A DNA stretch of 64,000 nt from Aphis gossypii. Taxonomy: Eukaryota > Arthropoda > Insecta > Hemiptera > Aphididae. The position numbers and the translations under genes are program-made. The notes under the pieces were generated by a model. That model was not told where the DNA came from. It saw nothing but the letters and a program-made list of their open reading frames with translations, and made no database searches. This document shows, in pieces, positions 40,046 to 53,650 of this stretch; the stretch's first letter is position 1; every line of letters begins with the position of its first letter. The DNA is taken from contig NC_065530.1 in the NCBI RefSeq assembly GCF_020184175.1, positions 48,647,260 through 48,711,259 on the forward strand, in the 5' to 3' direction.

Positions 40046-43000
40046 CTATTATAGTCTTGTATCAATGATATCTACGTTGCTATTTCAGACTTCAACTATG
40101 TGCTTTGATCAATTATTTTGATTGGATACACAGATAGTCATTCACTCGTCTGTCAATAAAAAATAATTTTGAAACTGTGATGTGACCTACAATTACTTTA
40201 ATTCTCATTATTATAATATTGATAGTCAGTAATTACTAATTTACCATATAGTTATATAGACACACAGTTTATCTACTTAGTTATTTAGGTGCCTACATTG
40301 TACGCTGTTTATTATGTATATTATATAGACATTAAAATATGTATCGATTTTATCATCTCTGTAGCCTGTTGTAGCATGTAGGTGCATGCCATAAAATATA
40401 CACATACCACATAAGATAAATTTAGATTTAAAATATTTCGATTTTCACTTCGTGTCAACTAACTAAATCGATTTAGAAAAAAATTGTAATAATTCAATTT
40501 TGATAAGATTTTTTAAGAAGTACAAAACATTTCACCTACATTTGTTTTTATTAACACAATTATTGAACATTTTCATTTTGATATTTTACCAAAATTTTCA
40601 CGTCAATTACTTGTACATTCACAATTCCATTTTATAAATAAAATTCAATATCAATTACTATACTCGTACTAGAAATTAATAAAATACTTTCTATACTTTT
40701 ATTTGTATTATTGAACGCTACTTAATACTAAACGATTATCTTTTTAATAATGAGCACTTTAGGTTTCTTAGCAATTTGTGTAATAAACAACGCTATCTAT
40801 GTGTTTGTCACTGCACTGCAGTCTTTCAAAAATTCATTGTAGAGTGTAGCACATGATGATTTCGCATCCATATTATTTTAATTATTAATAATATTTAATA
40901 TTTCAATAGTTAGTTTCTATTGTTGAAGAATGAATTTTATGTTTATTTATAGCTGTTTCTAACATTTTATAAGTCATAAAATAAAGAATGAAAAATGAAA
41001 ATACTTTATAAGATAAAATAATTAATATTATTAATACATTTTGTACGTACCTACTACAACTAGAGTACAGGATGAAATCACTATTTACAAACAAACATAA
41101 ACTAATGGTATTGTCAATTTTCGTTAATTGATAGTTGCATTAAAAAAAAATACATGCATACTTAATTATTTATCAATAATTAAATTAATTTTTAGTATTA
41201 ATTATAGGTACCAACTATAATTGTGTTTTTATATTTTTCGTGCTTAATTAATTTATTTTCCCTGAGCACAATGTTACAGTTAGCTCATTTCTAGGTACGT
41301 ATATATTTGAGTACTTGGGAATCAGGGTGGGAACCGTTTCGCCCAAAAATGACTTTCACTATTTCCCCCGGATACCCGTTTCGCCCAGTTTTTGTTTTTA
41401 TATGATTCCCATTTCGCCTAGAGTAGTTAAGATCAATTTAAAATTAAATTGGTAATGATGATAATATTTGAACATAATTTAGCGTTATGCAAAAACACCA
41501 CAAGGAGGCTCTTTGTTTTCCGAAATTTTTTTTTCACAAAAGTGCCAAATTTAACAAATTTAAAATTTAGTCCACAATATTTATAAAAATCAAATTTATT
41601 ATAAATTTACAAATTTAATTATTACACATGCTTTTAATGAATTCATAGCGAGTAATTTCATTTGATCTCCGATCGGTATCTCGTTATTTGTTTCTGATTG
41701 TGTACTAACCTTTCAATTATACTTGCATCTTTTTATGCCTTTGGTATTTCAACGCATTTATAGATGTATCTGTTTGGACTAAATTTCTTAAAATTTCTCT
41801 TTATAGATGTTGATCGATTTCAATTCAATAACTACTAGATTTCTTATGTGTTATCTGCTATCAATTTTATATATTATTATTTATAAACGATATTTCTTTT
41901 GACTTAATTTTCCTAACTCAATTACCCGTAATTTTATTACTATAGGTTTTATATTTATGTTTTTAAATATTAAATATCAAATTTTGTTACCATGGCAATT
42001 GACAAATAAAGTAGAAATAATCCATTTTAACCTGTTTGGTGAATGACGTCACGATACCTAAATTCTAATAGTAATTATAGCACACTTGCATCCCCCATAA
42101 AAGAATTCTAGATTCGCCCCTGTACACAATACATCACACTATTTGTTATATACATTTCGTTTCACAATATCATTATTCTAACAATTGCGATAAAAATTTA
42201 AAAAATAGTAATTTATCTTATGCCATACTTATACGCATTGGAACGTTTCTTCTTCTTATTATTATACACATAATATTTTAAAAATCTAGTACTACTGTTT
42301 AAAATATAATAATAATTGTGTATACAAGGCACAAGCGTAATGTAAAATATATCTACTGGCTACACAGTTACACAAATTTTCCGAGTATATTTATTGCAGT
42401 TTAAAGAAAAATAGAAGTATTAGTAGGTATACAGCTTAAATTTATTATTACATAAAGTTATTTTGCGTGTTTTAAGATTTTATAAATTTTTAAATAATTT
42501 TATCTATAACTATTACTGCCGATTATAAAATTCAAAATACTGTTCATTACAATAAAAAAAAAAAACACAATGTTTTAAAAATTATAAAAATATTATAAAT
42601 ATCTGTACATAAAAATCTAGTTAAGTAATGTAAAAAAATGTTTCTTTTCCAAAATCACAAAAATCTACTTGAAAACAAATATGTAGGTCGAATCACTGTG
42701 CAATAGGTACACTTACTTTTATAATATATAAATAAATTTTTAAGTACGACCACGACAATGTTATTTAATATTACATAGATAAGACTATCAAATAAGTTAC
42801 TATTACATTACATAAGTAAAAAGCGGCTACCCTCGAAATGTAGTCCAATTCAGTATTATTATTTTTGACTTTGTATATATTACTAGGTCTAATATGGATA
42901 ATAACTGTCAATGAAAACAGATACACAAACTCAACACAATATTGTACGGATCCTTCAGCAAACAATTAAACGTGGGTCCCTTAAAACACTTAATAATGAC

Positions 43001-46000
43001 GGGTTTTATATATAATGCGGTGACAGTCAACAGCTGCTGCTGTCGTACGTTAATATATTACATAAAATAGCTGTAGTTTTCGGGGTGGGTGGTTGGTGGA
43101 CGATGGGATAGCCGCGAGATATTTGCCGACGAGACGAGTCTAAGCCGGCAGGTCGTCGTATAATCGTCCGTCGTTTTGCCGCCGTCTGACATTTATCACG
43201 AAAAACAGTTTCAACACCTCGTTATAATAATAATAATAATATACTACCACGATATATTATATATATTATTATTATTATTACACCAAAAATGTGCTCGCAG
43301 AAGGTATGTTTTTTTATGACACAGCAGCAGCAACAGCAGCCGCGTGATTTAATTATATACAATATAATGTAGTATATTGTACAATAATACCATAGTATAA
43401 TGATAATAATAATAATATAAATAATATTTTATTGAAGATCATAAAATATTGGTCTGTACCATCGGTCTAAGCCATTTTCAAGAAAACTCATTTTAAAAAG
43501 CGTTATTCATCGACATAATTTATTAATGTTTGTTTTCTGTGGATTTAGTGCGAAATCTGAATACAAGTTCATCAAGTTTATATTATATTATTGTATCATA
43601 TCTGTGGCCTTGTGATAAATAGAACGTTAAAGATCTTATTCAAAATTTACTTAATGCTATTAAAGAAAAGTAAAAACTAATTTGTAACTATTTTTATCTC
43701 AAAGATCCTTGTTTGGAGCCTACAATTTATTATTTTTTTTTTATTTATAATTTATAATATGACATTCCTAGCTCAAGCTATCTTAGGATAATAAATATCT
43801 ACATATTTCACCTTATAAACTAATCTTATAATTTATCTTCAAATAATAAAACTTGTATTTTTAGTAATAAATCAAAAATATTAATTTGTAGACTACAGTG
43901 ATAGAAGAAATACACTTGCCCGTCCATGATCACGAGCTTATTGTTGAGATGAAGACCGTTAACTGTTAAGGCGATAGCAAGATGTTCATAAAATATCTCA
44001 AAAATCTATAAAGTATAATTAAATAAAACAAAAAGCGACAATATAGATGTACAAATACACATTAAGCGTGATGTTAAATAGTAGTTTTGACCAAATATAA
44101 AAAAAAAAAGTCTAAGAATTATCCGATTATAAAACAATTTTACTATATGTAGTATTGTAGTCAATGGAAACCTTATACAAACAAAATAATTAGGAGCCGC
44201 TCTATGAAATGCAAATTTTCCCAAATCTTTTTTTTTAAGACTATGAAACGAAAATGCTGTCAAAATGTCTATATCTTTTTAGTTTATAAATAAGTATGTT
44301 TATTCTTCATCAGTCAGGACAAAACCTTAATGTCTTATAATTTATATATATATATAGCTAATTATTTAGACATATAGACGTTCATTAAACCATTATACAG
44401 TATATCGATGATAATATAGCAATAATTGATAACATAGAGAAAAAATCGAAAAAACGCAAGGTCAATTATTTCAAATATTTCGAATGGTATTTTTTATAAT
44501 TATATTTTTTTTATCACGATCCAAATAACAATATTACTAATTTATGGCATTGGTTTAAAATCGTATTTACCATGATTATAACTAATTCATGGTATTTACA
44601 ATTTGCATGCACTGTTAGGTACACTATAATAATATAATGACTATATAATATTTAACTTAAATTAAGTTGTGTAATTTAGTATTCTTTGAGAAATAAATAA
44701 CATTTATGTTTGATTGAAAATCCGGTTGTAATACTTTCCTACGAGTAAATTCTGTGTTTGTTTCTATTTTAAAATTTTGTAAGTTCTATTAACATATGTT
44801 TAACGGTATAATCTACAAGTTTCTACAAGTCCCTTTTACCATACGATAATTAATATCCTTCGAATTACAAACTTATAACAGAAATCATAAAAAATAAATA
44901 TTCATTTTCGTCAAAATTAAAACTTCAAGTATCAATTACAAAAATTGAGAAAATTTATTTTCAATATTTTTTGTATAAATAACTTACGTATTATGAAGAT
45001 ATAATATATATATTATATACTATATATATAAATAAATAATACAACAATAAAATACGTGTTAAAAGCCCTTCATAATAACGACGCGGTTCAAACGTTTGTT
45101 CGGTCATATACTTATATTATATATTATTGTTATACATAAAATTGACACGGCGGTATATTATATATATATTACACATATATTTACGTACATAATATACTGC
45201 GCGTCGTACGGAGGTACACTACGTTTAACCCCTTTTCAACGTCCCATTTACACAGGAATCATTATCGTGTCCGATGACCGAAAAAACAATACGCGGTCCC
45301 TATTCCCCCCCGCGAGGGCGTTAGATATTTACTACATGGGTAGCGGTAGGGGGTGCTTGCGGATGTGGCGAATTCGTATCGTCGTGGCCGTACTTACATC
45401 ATATATATATACATTTATACTCCATATACATATTATATATTTGGTTCGCTGGCAAAGGGCACTCGTCTCCGCGTCTCTTTAGCGAAGCATTGTCCGTGCT
45501 CCATGGACTGAGCTAAACTCGCGTGGCCGCCGCGCCTCGAGCGCACGCGGCCGACGCGCCGAGTACGGTCGCTCGTCGTGCACGCAAGTCGCACACGCGT
45601 TATAATATTATCATAATATTTTCCGTCCTCCAATCTGAGCTCTATTCATCGGCCACACAATGGGCCTAATACGATGAAAAACTACGCTTATGTGTGTGCG
45701 CATGTATGTACATTATATAGGTACCAGCGGTATGATTCGCAAGCACTTAACCACCGGCGGGTGGTGGTAAAATTAGACTAATAAAGCGTGGTTTTTTCTT
45801 TAAGTAGGTCTTTTACTTTTATATTATTGTTATAGGGCGCAGTCGTTCAATAATTAATAGGCATTGACATTTTTTTTTCTTATCGAAATTGAGTTTTCAT
45901 TTACTAATCGTGCAATTTTCGTATTTTAGTTAAATAAAAAGTAATTATATGCACGTTGTAACAAATTAATGAATTAAAAAATTATACATATAGATGCATA

Positions 46001-46526
46001 TTATATAAAAACAAGTAAAGTGATTTTTTTATTCTTACCTTTCCGCAAAAAAAAATTAGAAAAAGTCCTCGTATAGTATTTTATTGTAAAATGTCCGCGA
46101 TATACGTGTACAAATTTGCTCGAAGATGGCCGATCGAAGTCCGTGATCGTATATGACAGCACACGTCGTCCAAAAAAGACCTAGCCTAGCAAAAAAATAT
46201 GTGATAGACATGATAATAAATAATATATGTCGTGTGCTCGTCACGGAACCCATTCAATCAGGTGCAATTTCAAAAAAAAAAAAAAATGTACGTACCCAAA
46301 CTGTGGTCTTGAAAGAGGGTAAATATTACCTTCAATAATTCGCCCTCAAAAAAAATCTCAATGCCCGTATATCGTAGTAGTAAAACGTTTTCAGAAATAA
46401 GTCGTGTTTTGGCGAAGGCGAAAAAAAGGGGATGCCGAAAATTACTTGTAGTCAAAATTGTTGCCTATTGTTATTGCAAGAAACACCGTTTTCCCGGTTG
46501 CAATTGGTGTTTGGAATAGAATATAT
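40046..46526. other. Intergenic, AT-rich with two CpG-rich patches; no gene seen
   Basis: GTTTCGCCC-type phrases repeat at about 41334-41420, probably a decayed repeat. GC-richer patches lie at 43020-43345 and 45200-45605. The first patch includes ATG TGC TCG CAG AAG followed by GTATGT (43289-43309), an exon-like arrangement with no further support. No recognisable proteins. Confidence 0.55.
42085..42122. mobile_element. Solo hAT-like right terminus
   Basis: CCCCCATAAAAGAATTCTAG followed by ATTCGCCCCTG reads on the other strand as a CAGGGGCGAAT-type hAT end. No convincing partner end or 8-bp duplication was found on the left, so it is taken as a truncated relic. Confidence 0.3.
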
Positions 46527-47177
46527 TATCAAAACAAAAACCCTCCGTCTAACTCCGTGTAAAAATTAGCTAAGTAAAAAAAAGAAGAAAAAAATCAAAA
46601 AAAAAAATCATTGTATAACCAAAACTTTTTTCGCTTCATATAGAATTTATAAAACCAGTAATTTCAAAGCACTATAAAGATGTGATATCATAAATAAATG
46701 CTAAGTAAACTGAATTTAAGTATATTTAGTCTGTTTCGATAATTTATTTACTTGGCGAGGAAATTTTAGTATTAATATAGAGTATACAGTGTAAAGTGTT
46801 ATTATTGGTTGTAGAGTATTATTTTGATTAGTATAGAAATGTTAACTGTAATATTTTTAATTTATAATGTCTTATTGTCTAATTATTCATTTAGCGCCAC
46901 GGTTCTTATATTGTATCATTGTATCGTATGAAGTAAAAAATTTCCTCGCCAAGTAAATAAATTATCGAAACAGACTAAATATACTTAAATTCAGTTTACT
47001 TAGCATTTATTTATGATATCACATCTTTATAGTGCTTTGAAATTACTGGTTTTATAAATTCTATATGAAGCGAAAAAAGTTTTGGTTATACAATGATTTT
47101 TTTTTTTGATTTTTTTCTTCTTTTTTTTACTTAGCTAATTTTTACACGGAGTTAGACGGAGGGTTTTTGTTTTGATA
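46527..47177. repeat. Long perfect inverted repeat (241-bp arms, 169-bp loop)
   Basis: The left arm (46527-46767) begins TATCAAAACAAAAACCCTCC and ends GGCGAGGAAATTTT. The right arm (46937-47177) is its reverse complement over the full 241 bases as far as I could read, including the long A- and T-runs. The spacer (46768-46936) is unrelated AT-rich sequence with AGCGCCACGGT at 46893-46903. A transcript would fold into a very long near-perfect hairpin. The structure resembles a foldback-type non-autonomous transposon with long terminal inverted repeats, or a hairpin siRNA source. No clear target-site duplication is visible. The arms hold no coding sequence. Confidence 0.9.
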
Positions 47178-47279
47178 TCACCAATTTTTATCATTTATAC
47201 CTAAATAATAATAAATATATTAATTAATATTAATTATATTAATGTTTATTTAACATATCATATATTAGTGTTTATTTCC

Positions 47280-47565
47280 CGGTCGGCACGACAACGCGAG
47301 AAGCGGCCGCCGTGATTCCAGATTTCAATATAATTTTTCATTAAAAATGTTTCACGTTTCCTTTGATAACTTAATTTCTAACAGTACGATTTTTATGATT
47401 TTTACAAAAGGATCATCTGCATGATTTTCCTCATGTTTTGCAATTTACTAGGTATAAATGATTCAGTAGATAATTAATTATCTCATCTGACAAAAAACAC
47501 CGAAATTTACACGGTTTTAATGTGAAACTCCTGCTTCGAGATAATATACACTGTCGTGCCGCCGC
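47280..47565. mobile_element. Possible MITE with GC-rich terminal inverted repeats
   Basis: CGGTCGGCACGACA at 47280-47293 is mirrored by TGTCGTGCCGCCGC at 47552-47565, giving about 14-bp imperfect inverted ends around 286 bp of non-coding sequence. TTTATTT-like runs flank both sides, but a target-site duplication is not certain. It lies directly beside the long inverted repeat and shares a T-run/ACTTAGCT 16-mer with it just downstream (47571-47586), so the two may belong to one composite element. Confidence 0.35.
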
Positions 47566-47610
47566 TTTTATTTTTTTTACTTAGCTCGCGCCACGACCGT
47601 GGCGCTGGAT

Positions 47611-48769
47611 ATTATTATATAGTTATATTTTATATAAATTTATATATTATAATAATTATTGTATCATTAAACATAAATTAATTACTACTCATTATCACAT
47701 TATGATTTTTTCTGAAGAGGGATCTTGTCCGCTGTAAAAATTATAATATACTTAGTAAAATCTGTGAATTGATCATAGACACTTATAAATCTATGAAACT
47801 TTTTATTTATGCATGATAATAAGTATAAACGATTTCAACCAATCCCTATGAATAAATGCATATAATATGTCTATAGTCAAAATTAACTTTACACAAGATG
47901 ATTTACCAATCAAGCTCATCCTTGATTTTTTTCCATTTCATTTGAAAAACAGTTTGTATTTCCAAAGAACACTCTTTAAGTAGTACAAAAAAAAAGTCGT
48001 TCAGTGTTCACACATATTAAATAATAATTTATAGAGTATATAATTTTAAAAATATCGATCTCTCGAACACAAATTTATCGTTGTCATTTATAGTATAAAA
48101 AATAATATTTGCTTGTGTGGTCTTTGATTATATTAAAAGAACAAATGTAGTTATTTATTCTTTGGGTAGGGGAGGGTATGAGCTCTTGGAAAACGTATAC
48201 GCGTTAAATAAACTATGAGTCATTCGATGGTTAATGAAATACTATAAATGAGTGCATTATGTACGCCCATTAATATTTTATATATTTTATTTTTCACTTA
48301 CACCTCTCTGCATAGTATAAACAGAAATACTTTATTACAGGTTACAGGGGGTTTTCTCCCTTTGGACTATAAAATAATACTTTTAACGAGGATAAATTTG
48401 AGAATGTCACACGTGGCTCTCCCTGTACATGTTATTTTCTGAATAACAGATCGTATATTATGTTATACTGAAGCAGCGATGAAATATATAAATATATATT
48501 GGATATGTGTGGTCGGAAGAAGTCATCTCGCGCGTACAACGTATAACAATCAGTCGAACTCTCGGTGCGTTTGTACAATACAGTTCGATGGCAAATTAAC
48601 TGTGAAACGCTGCGTGGTTTATTATTATTATTATTTTTTTTTCTTATTTCAACCTCAACCAATTAGTGATGATCGAGTAAATCGTTGTCGTTAAAATGGA
48701 AGGGTAGTTGAAAAAAAAAAGAGAAATATAAAGATATATTATTGAGAGGGAAGAAGAGGGGAGGCGAAC
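47611..48769. other. Intergenic, AT-rich; no gene seen
   Basis: No coding signal. An 85-bp segment bounded by TACAGGG and CCCTGTA (48343-48427) may be a tiny or internally deleted mariner-type MITE. Confidence 0.5.
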
Positions 48770-49340
48770 GTGTTCGCGTCGTCATCAGAGGGCCGGGCCC
48801 GAAGAGGCGGTTGAGACGGAAATAAATGAAAAATTAGCCGATGAAAAGTTTGTCGAATCATTGAACGTCGGCGGACGAAAGCGGTGACGACGTGGAGAGG
48901 GCAAAACCGATTCTTCAGGTCGTCGAATTAATTACGTCATTAGACATGATTGTCACGTTTCCATGAGCGGGCGTTCAAAGGGAATACGATTTCTCGGATT
49001 TATATTATCATGTGTGTGTGTGTGTGTGTGCGAGGACGATTACTAGTCGAAGATGGTAGTAACGAGTGGTGGCGAAGGGTTCGGGTGCGAAAGAAACTCG
49101 ACGATCGAGAAAAATGTTTTTGCCCTCTTCTCCGCGTTTAACTACATTTTTTGCTTTTTTTTTTTTTTTATTTCTATTTTCTCGTTCGTTCCGCTAAACT
49201 TTCTTCGATCAAAAGGACTTTAATTAAACGAAATCGAAAAGTTGCCGTTTCTTTTCTCGTGTACCGCCAAATTCGGCCAATAAATTTTCCGCATAATTGC
49301 ACGTCACCTTGTAATCACGCGCTAGAGCCCAGTTCGCCTG
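48770..49340. promoter_or_regulatory. Candidate conserved regulatory block upstream of bagpipe
   Basis: About 570 bases of balanced composition are rich in homeodomain-like words: AATTAATTACGTCATTAG (48927-48944), GGACTTTAATTAAACG and GCATAATTGCACGTCACC. A TG repeat interrupts it at about 49011-49031. Frames on the + strand (48950-49141 and 49151-49483) have no recognisable domain. It lies 4 kb upstream of bagpipe. Confidence 0.3.
49011..49031. repeat. TG microsatellite
   Basis: About ten tandem TG units. A related CA run lies at about 23571-23583 and a GTGTAT array at about 22635-22655. Confidence 0.85.
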
Positions 49341-49489
49341 AAACATATATAAAAATATTATGTATATTATATTATTATGCTCTATACTTTTTATTTCCCC
49401 CATTCAATTTTATTGATGACTTGAACTACATAATGTTATTACAATGTTCACGAGAGGATCTCAAAAGAAAAATATATATATAATGCCAA

Positions 49490-52400
49490 TTTACCAATTA
49501 CGCCTACTGCTTCTTGTTAAATACATCGTATGGTCCACTGATAATATATTATATTGTACCATATATATATATTAACACTCGAGTGTTTATTTTTATTTAA
49601 GAAGGAATGTCCTAACCCCCCACAAGTGCGTCCGGTTAAAAATGTACAGCTGGCGATTTTTTAGTGTGTTCAAAACACTTTGACTGTTGATCATTGTTGT
49701 TTTTTTTTCTTAACCACTGCAATTAGGCACCATCATAAGAGATGTTTAATATATCGATATGTATGTACATCAATTTATTCTCTTAAACACATCTCTAAGA
49801 ATCCTATAAAGTTTTCAAGTACTTTTTAAGAAATGTATACGTATATATATATTATTATGTATAAATCACATATGGAACATAGCAATTTATCTCATCATTT
49901 TTAACTATACTTATTCCATTACCATACACTAAATACTAATAATAATATAGTTAATTAACCATGTACACTATATTTCTATAATATAGTACTAAAATCAATG
50001 ATCTTCGGAATATTTACAACCGCTTATTCTTATAAGTTATACTTAAATATTACTTATACGTATAATTATTAATTATATCGGTAGCAATAAAAAAATATGT
50101 AAATCAATGAATTTGATTGCTTGTATATAGTTCTAATTTTAACAAATTTCAAAAGAAATATTGAATACTTAAGTAGTGATATAGATATTTTTATAGACAA
50201 AAAAATCGTTGTAGTAAAAGTACATGGTTTATGTAACTTCAGTGCCTCTATATTATATGTTATGTTTATGCGGGAAATAGTATACTGTTTACGTAAACAT
50301 ATATTCATCGAAACCGTAGAACATAGAAAGTACCCTTCGACTAAATCGTTCTCCTTAATATCAAACGATAAACACACGGTAGTCAAGCAAATGATTTTTA
50401 TACTATAAATAATATACAAAATGTATTTTATTTATTTATTATTTTAATTGTATGCAACTAAAAAAGTAAAGTATAATACTATAACAGTATAACCATATTA
50501 TTTTTTGTTAACATTATTGAGTATGAGATTAGGTCTTCATCAACATATTATGTAATTAATGTGAAGTATTAAATGTTATAAGTAATTGTTATAGTTACTT
50601 TCAGGTATAACTAATAAAATATTGCTACCTATACCTTCAGTGTTTGTGTTTAGAGTTTTTTCAATCATCAGTGGTAAATAATTTTATTTTTGGTAAAAAT
50701 TAACATCAATAGTGTAGGTATTTGAATAGGTATTGATTAACATTAGTGATTAAAAAGTTAGTTGGAGGACACAAAATATGATTAATATAAGTAGTATAAA
50801 ATTCGAAACATTTTATCATTATGACAATATGAATATGTTTTGATTATAAAATGGTGTCAGTATTTATTAACCATTGAGCATAATATTAACAATGATTATT
50901 ATGAATATTATGTACTTTTAATGACACTTGTAAAATGATTCATTCATTTATCATTTAACCTTAAAAATTTAGTAATAGCTGTAAATGTTATTAATTTGTC
51001 TATTTTCGTTAACGGAACATTTTGATATTGCACCTACAAGTATGACGTATAAAATATAAATACCTTTAATATATTTGTGTGTTGAATTAAATCTATACAC
51101 TGATAAAAAAAAAATCCGGAGTTTAAATAATATACAATTTTATATTTATTAATTAAAAAAAAAATTAAACATAATATTGAATAAATTTGAATTTAATTAT
51201 TTTATTGAGTACCTATATTAATGTTTATTTTTAATAGGTACGTTATATCTTTATGATCATTATAAAATTATATTTAATATGTACAATCTTTATTGTCTAT
51301 ATTTTATTATTGTAAATTAATAAATTAATATAAAAAAACCGGATTAGTTAATCAGTGTCTTGATAACATTTCAATGATTTTCTTACTATGTGTTTTGTTT
51401 TATTTTATTGATATAATTAATATTTGAACACTTATTGTGTGAAGCACGGACTAAGATATACTAAGTAGTCCGTTGTGTGAAGTTTACATAGCATGATATA
51501 TTATCATTATATACATATATCTATGGATAAAAACGTGATCACTTATTTTTATAATTCGATAATTTCGAGTTGATATTATGAAGCTTACGATTTAATGAAA
51601 CAATGAATGAAATCTACACGCAATTTGTTTATATTTTAGTGTTATATTGTACTCCTTGTGTGTACAGTACATTGAATTTCTTGCCCTCTAGAGTATAGAT
51701 AATGTACAATTGTTTTTTGGGAAACGACAATTTTTTTTTTTACATTTTATAATACACTATTTATATTATATCGTTTTTTAGTTACGCATCAGTTGTGTAT
51801 GAGTAAGTATATTATTAGTTGTATTAGTGCGTATTATGTTATATATAAAAATTAATACATACAATTTATGGTTGGATATTTTTTGAATAATAAGTAATAG
51901 CTGACGATATGTATTGGAACTTTACGGTGCATGAGTATATGAAAGAATTCAAAATGCATCAATACTCTATACCTAAAAGTTTTTTAGATTGGAAAAGTAA
52001 TAATTCGATAATAGAATAGAATAAAATAAAGGTATTATAATATCATAAAATAAATTAATATAATTTATTAAAACAATCTAATAAACTAAACTGTAGCCAT
52101 TTTGTTAGTCTAAATATTTTTTGTTATAACTTTAAATAATTTTATATCTTGTAATTTTTTGTTAAGTAGATTTAGTGTTCAAATAACATTTAGCACAACA
52201 CATATATTACAATAATAATATATAATTATAAGATTTTGATTTTTATAAGTTTTATAAGATTGTTAAATTTAAAACACAAAAATATATTCCTATAAACTAA
52301 TAAACTAATTCAAATCAAGGTTAGGTTATACCTAATTTATTTTTTATGAATATATATACTCTATATATTATAATATATCAGTTTATTAATAATGCAACAA

Positions 52401-52789
52401 AAACACATACCGTCTAAGATAAATCGTGAAGTTTTGTCGTCATTTATCGTTACATCTCAAACCTTAAAAATCTATAACTACTTTCTATTCATAATATATG
52501 GTTTAATCGGTTTATATATTATAATAATAATATAGTCATAGACGTACATGGTACATTTCACAACGTTAAAAAAATAACAACCCTACATAATCTACAAGAT
52601 CTACATAATTCATATCATAACGAAAAAACACGATATTAGACAGATCAAAAGTATATATTTTATATGTATATAATACTGTTTTATTAATAGTTTACATAAA
52701 AACGGTAGCTTTAACGCGGACAGAGCGATTTAATATAAGGCGTACCTAAGTATAACATGATATGTTATACCATAATAATATAACATCGT
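49490..52789. other. Intergenic, AT-rich; no gene seen
   Basis: Low-complexity AT-rich DNA up to the bagpipe CpG island. Overlapping frames at 50069-50419 on both strands have no recognisable domain. Confidence 0.6.
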
Positions 52790-53472
52790 CTCGTATATCA
52801 GCTTGAGACGACGGATTTCGGGTCTGCGACCGATTCGCGTAGTCCACCACTTATACACACATGCACCGTAAGTCGAAACTTTGGGCGGGCGGTTTCGCGG
52901 TCGAAGGGCGTCTAGAGCGCGCGTCCCTCGAACGCGTTCGTCATTGGCCCGTTGGCTGGCGGCCGGTCCCTTTCTCGACCCCTCCGCGACAGACAGACCC
53001 TTTGCCGGCACACTCTCACGTCGCATTTAAGTACGATATACACACGCGCATATGTACGACACGATATTGTGTTGGATAGTCATCCGTTCATCGCACACCG
53101 TTCGCACGACACAACTGTCGAACACGCGGTCGCCGGCACTCCGAACGACATTGCAGCTGTGTACATAATATAAGTTATAAGTCTTACTCCTGCGAACGAA
53201 TTTTCGACCTAAATTGTAGATTAAGACGACGACCGCGAGAGACTTCACAGATATCGTGCACGAAACAAATTAAGTCGTACTAGTCGTAATCCGTTGGACT
53301 CGACGTGATTTTTCGACGGTCGTTTGTTACACGTGCGTTGTTTATATAACACCGAAACCGAGAAACTTTGACGACGGACAGTGCACGCAAATACGATAGT
53401 AATATTGCGAATCACTGCAGCAGCATAACAACATCGGTGTACTGCACACAGATACGCGCCTGCTCCGCACGA
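52790..53472 (+). promoter_or_regulatory. CpG-rich 5' flank and putative promoter/5' UTR of bagpipe
   Basis: The AT-rich intergenic DNA gives way to a long CpG-dense stretch that leads into bagpipe exon 1. A TATATAA box at 53343-53349 lies 124 bases before the start codon, with a possible initiator-like ACAGTGC about 30 bases further on. Overlapping frames on both strands have no recognisable domains and are treated as composition artefacts. The exact transcription start is unknown. Confidence 0.5.
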
Positions 53473-53650
53473 ATGATCGAGGACAAGAATCTCACTCCGT
53501 TTTCCATAGCGGACATTCTCAAAAGCGATGACCGAGTGGGCCACGATGGAGATGGAGACGCGGCTGCGGTGGCACCTGCTGCACGTCGAGCCAAAAACTG
53601 CGCTGACGGAGCGCTGGACATGACCAACAATAAATGCGCTGTCAAAAAAG
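53473..53650 (+). CDS. bap: bagpipe coding exon 1 (TN/EH1 motif)
   Basis: The exon encodes residues 1-59 plus the first base of codon 60. The start ATG has a weak context (C at -3) but is the first in-frame ATG and lies six codons before the LTPFSIADIL motif. The rest is acidic then Ala/Arg-rich (DGDGDAAAVAPAARRA). The exon ends AAAAAAG followed by GCAAGT, a good non-canonical GC donor. Using the GT three bases further on would put a stop codon at the start of exon 2, so the GC donor is preferred. Confidence 0.88.

Noticed and set aside
41323..42122. A single hAT element from CAGGGTGGGAACC to GATTCGCCCCTG
   Set aside because: The two ends match only over the first five bases and the flanking octamers (TTGGGAAT and TACACAAT) differ, so they are probably unrelated relics.
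43289..43309. Possible tiny first exon ATG TGC TCG CAG AAG with a GTATGT donor
   Set aside because: Five codons and a donor-like sequence are too little, and no downstream partner exon could be recognised.
48343..48427. Very short TACAGGG-bounded segment as a definite MITE
   Set aside because: Only seven inverted bases match; mentioned within the intergenic entry but not called as a separate element.
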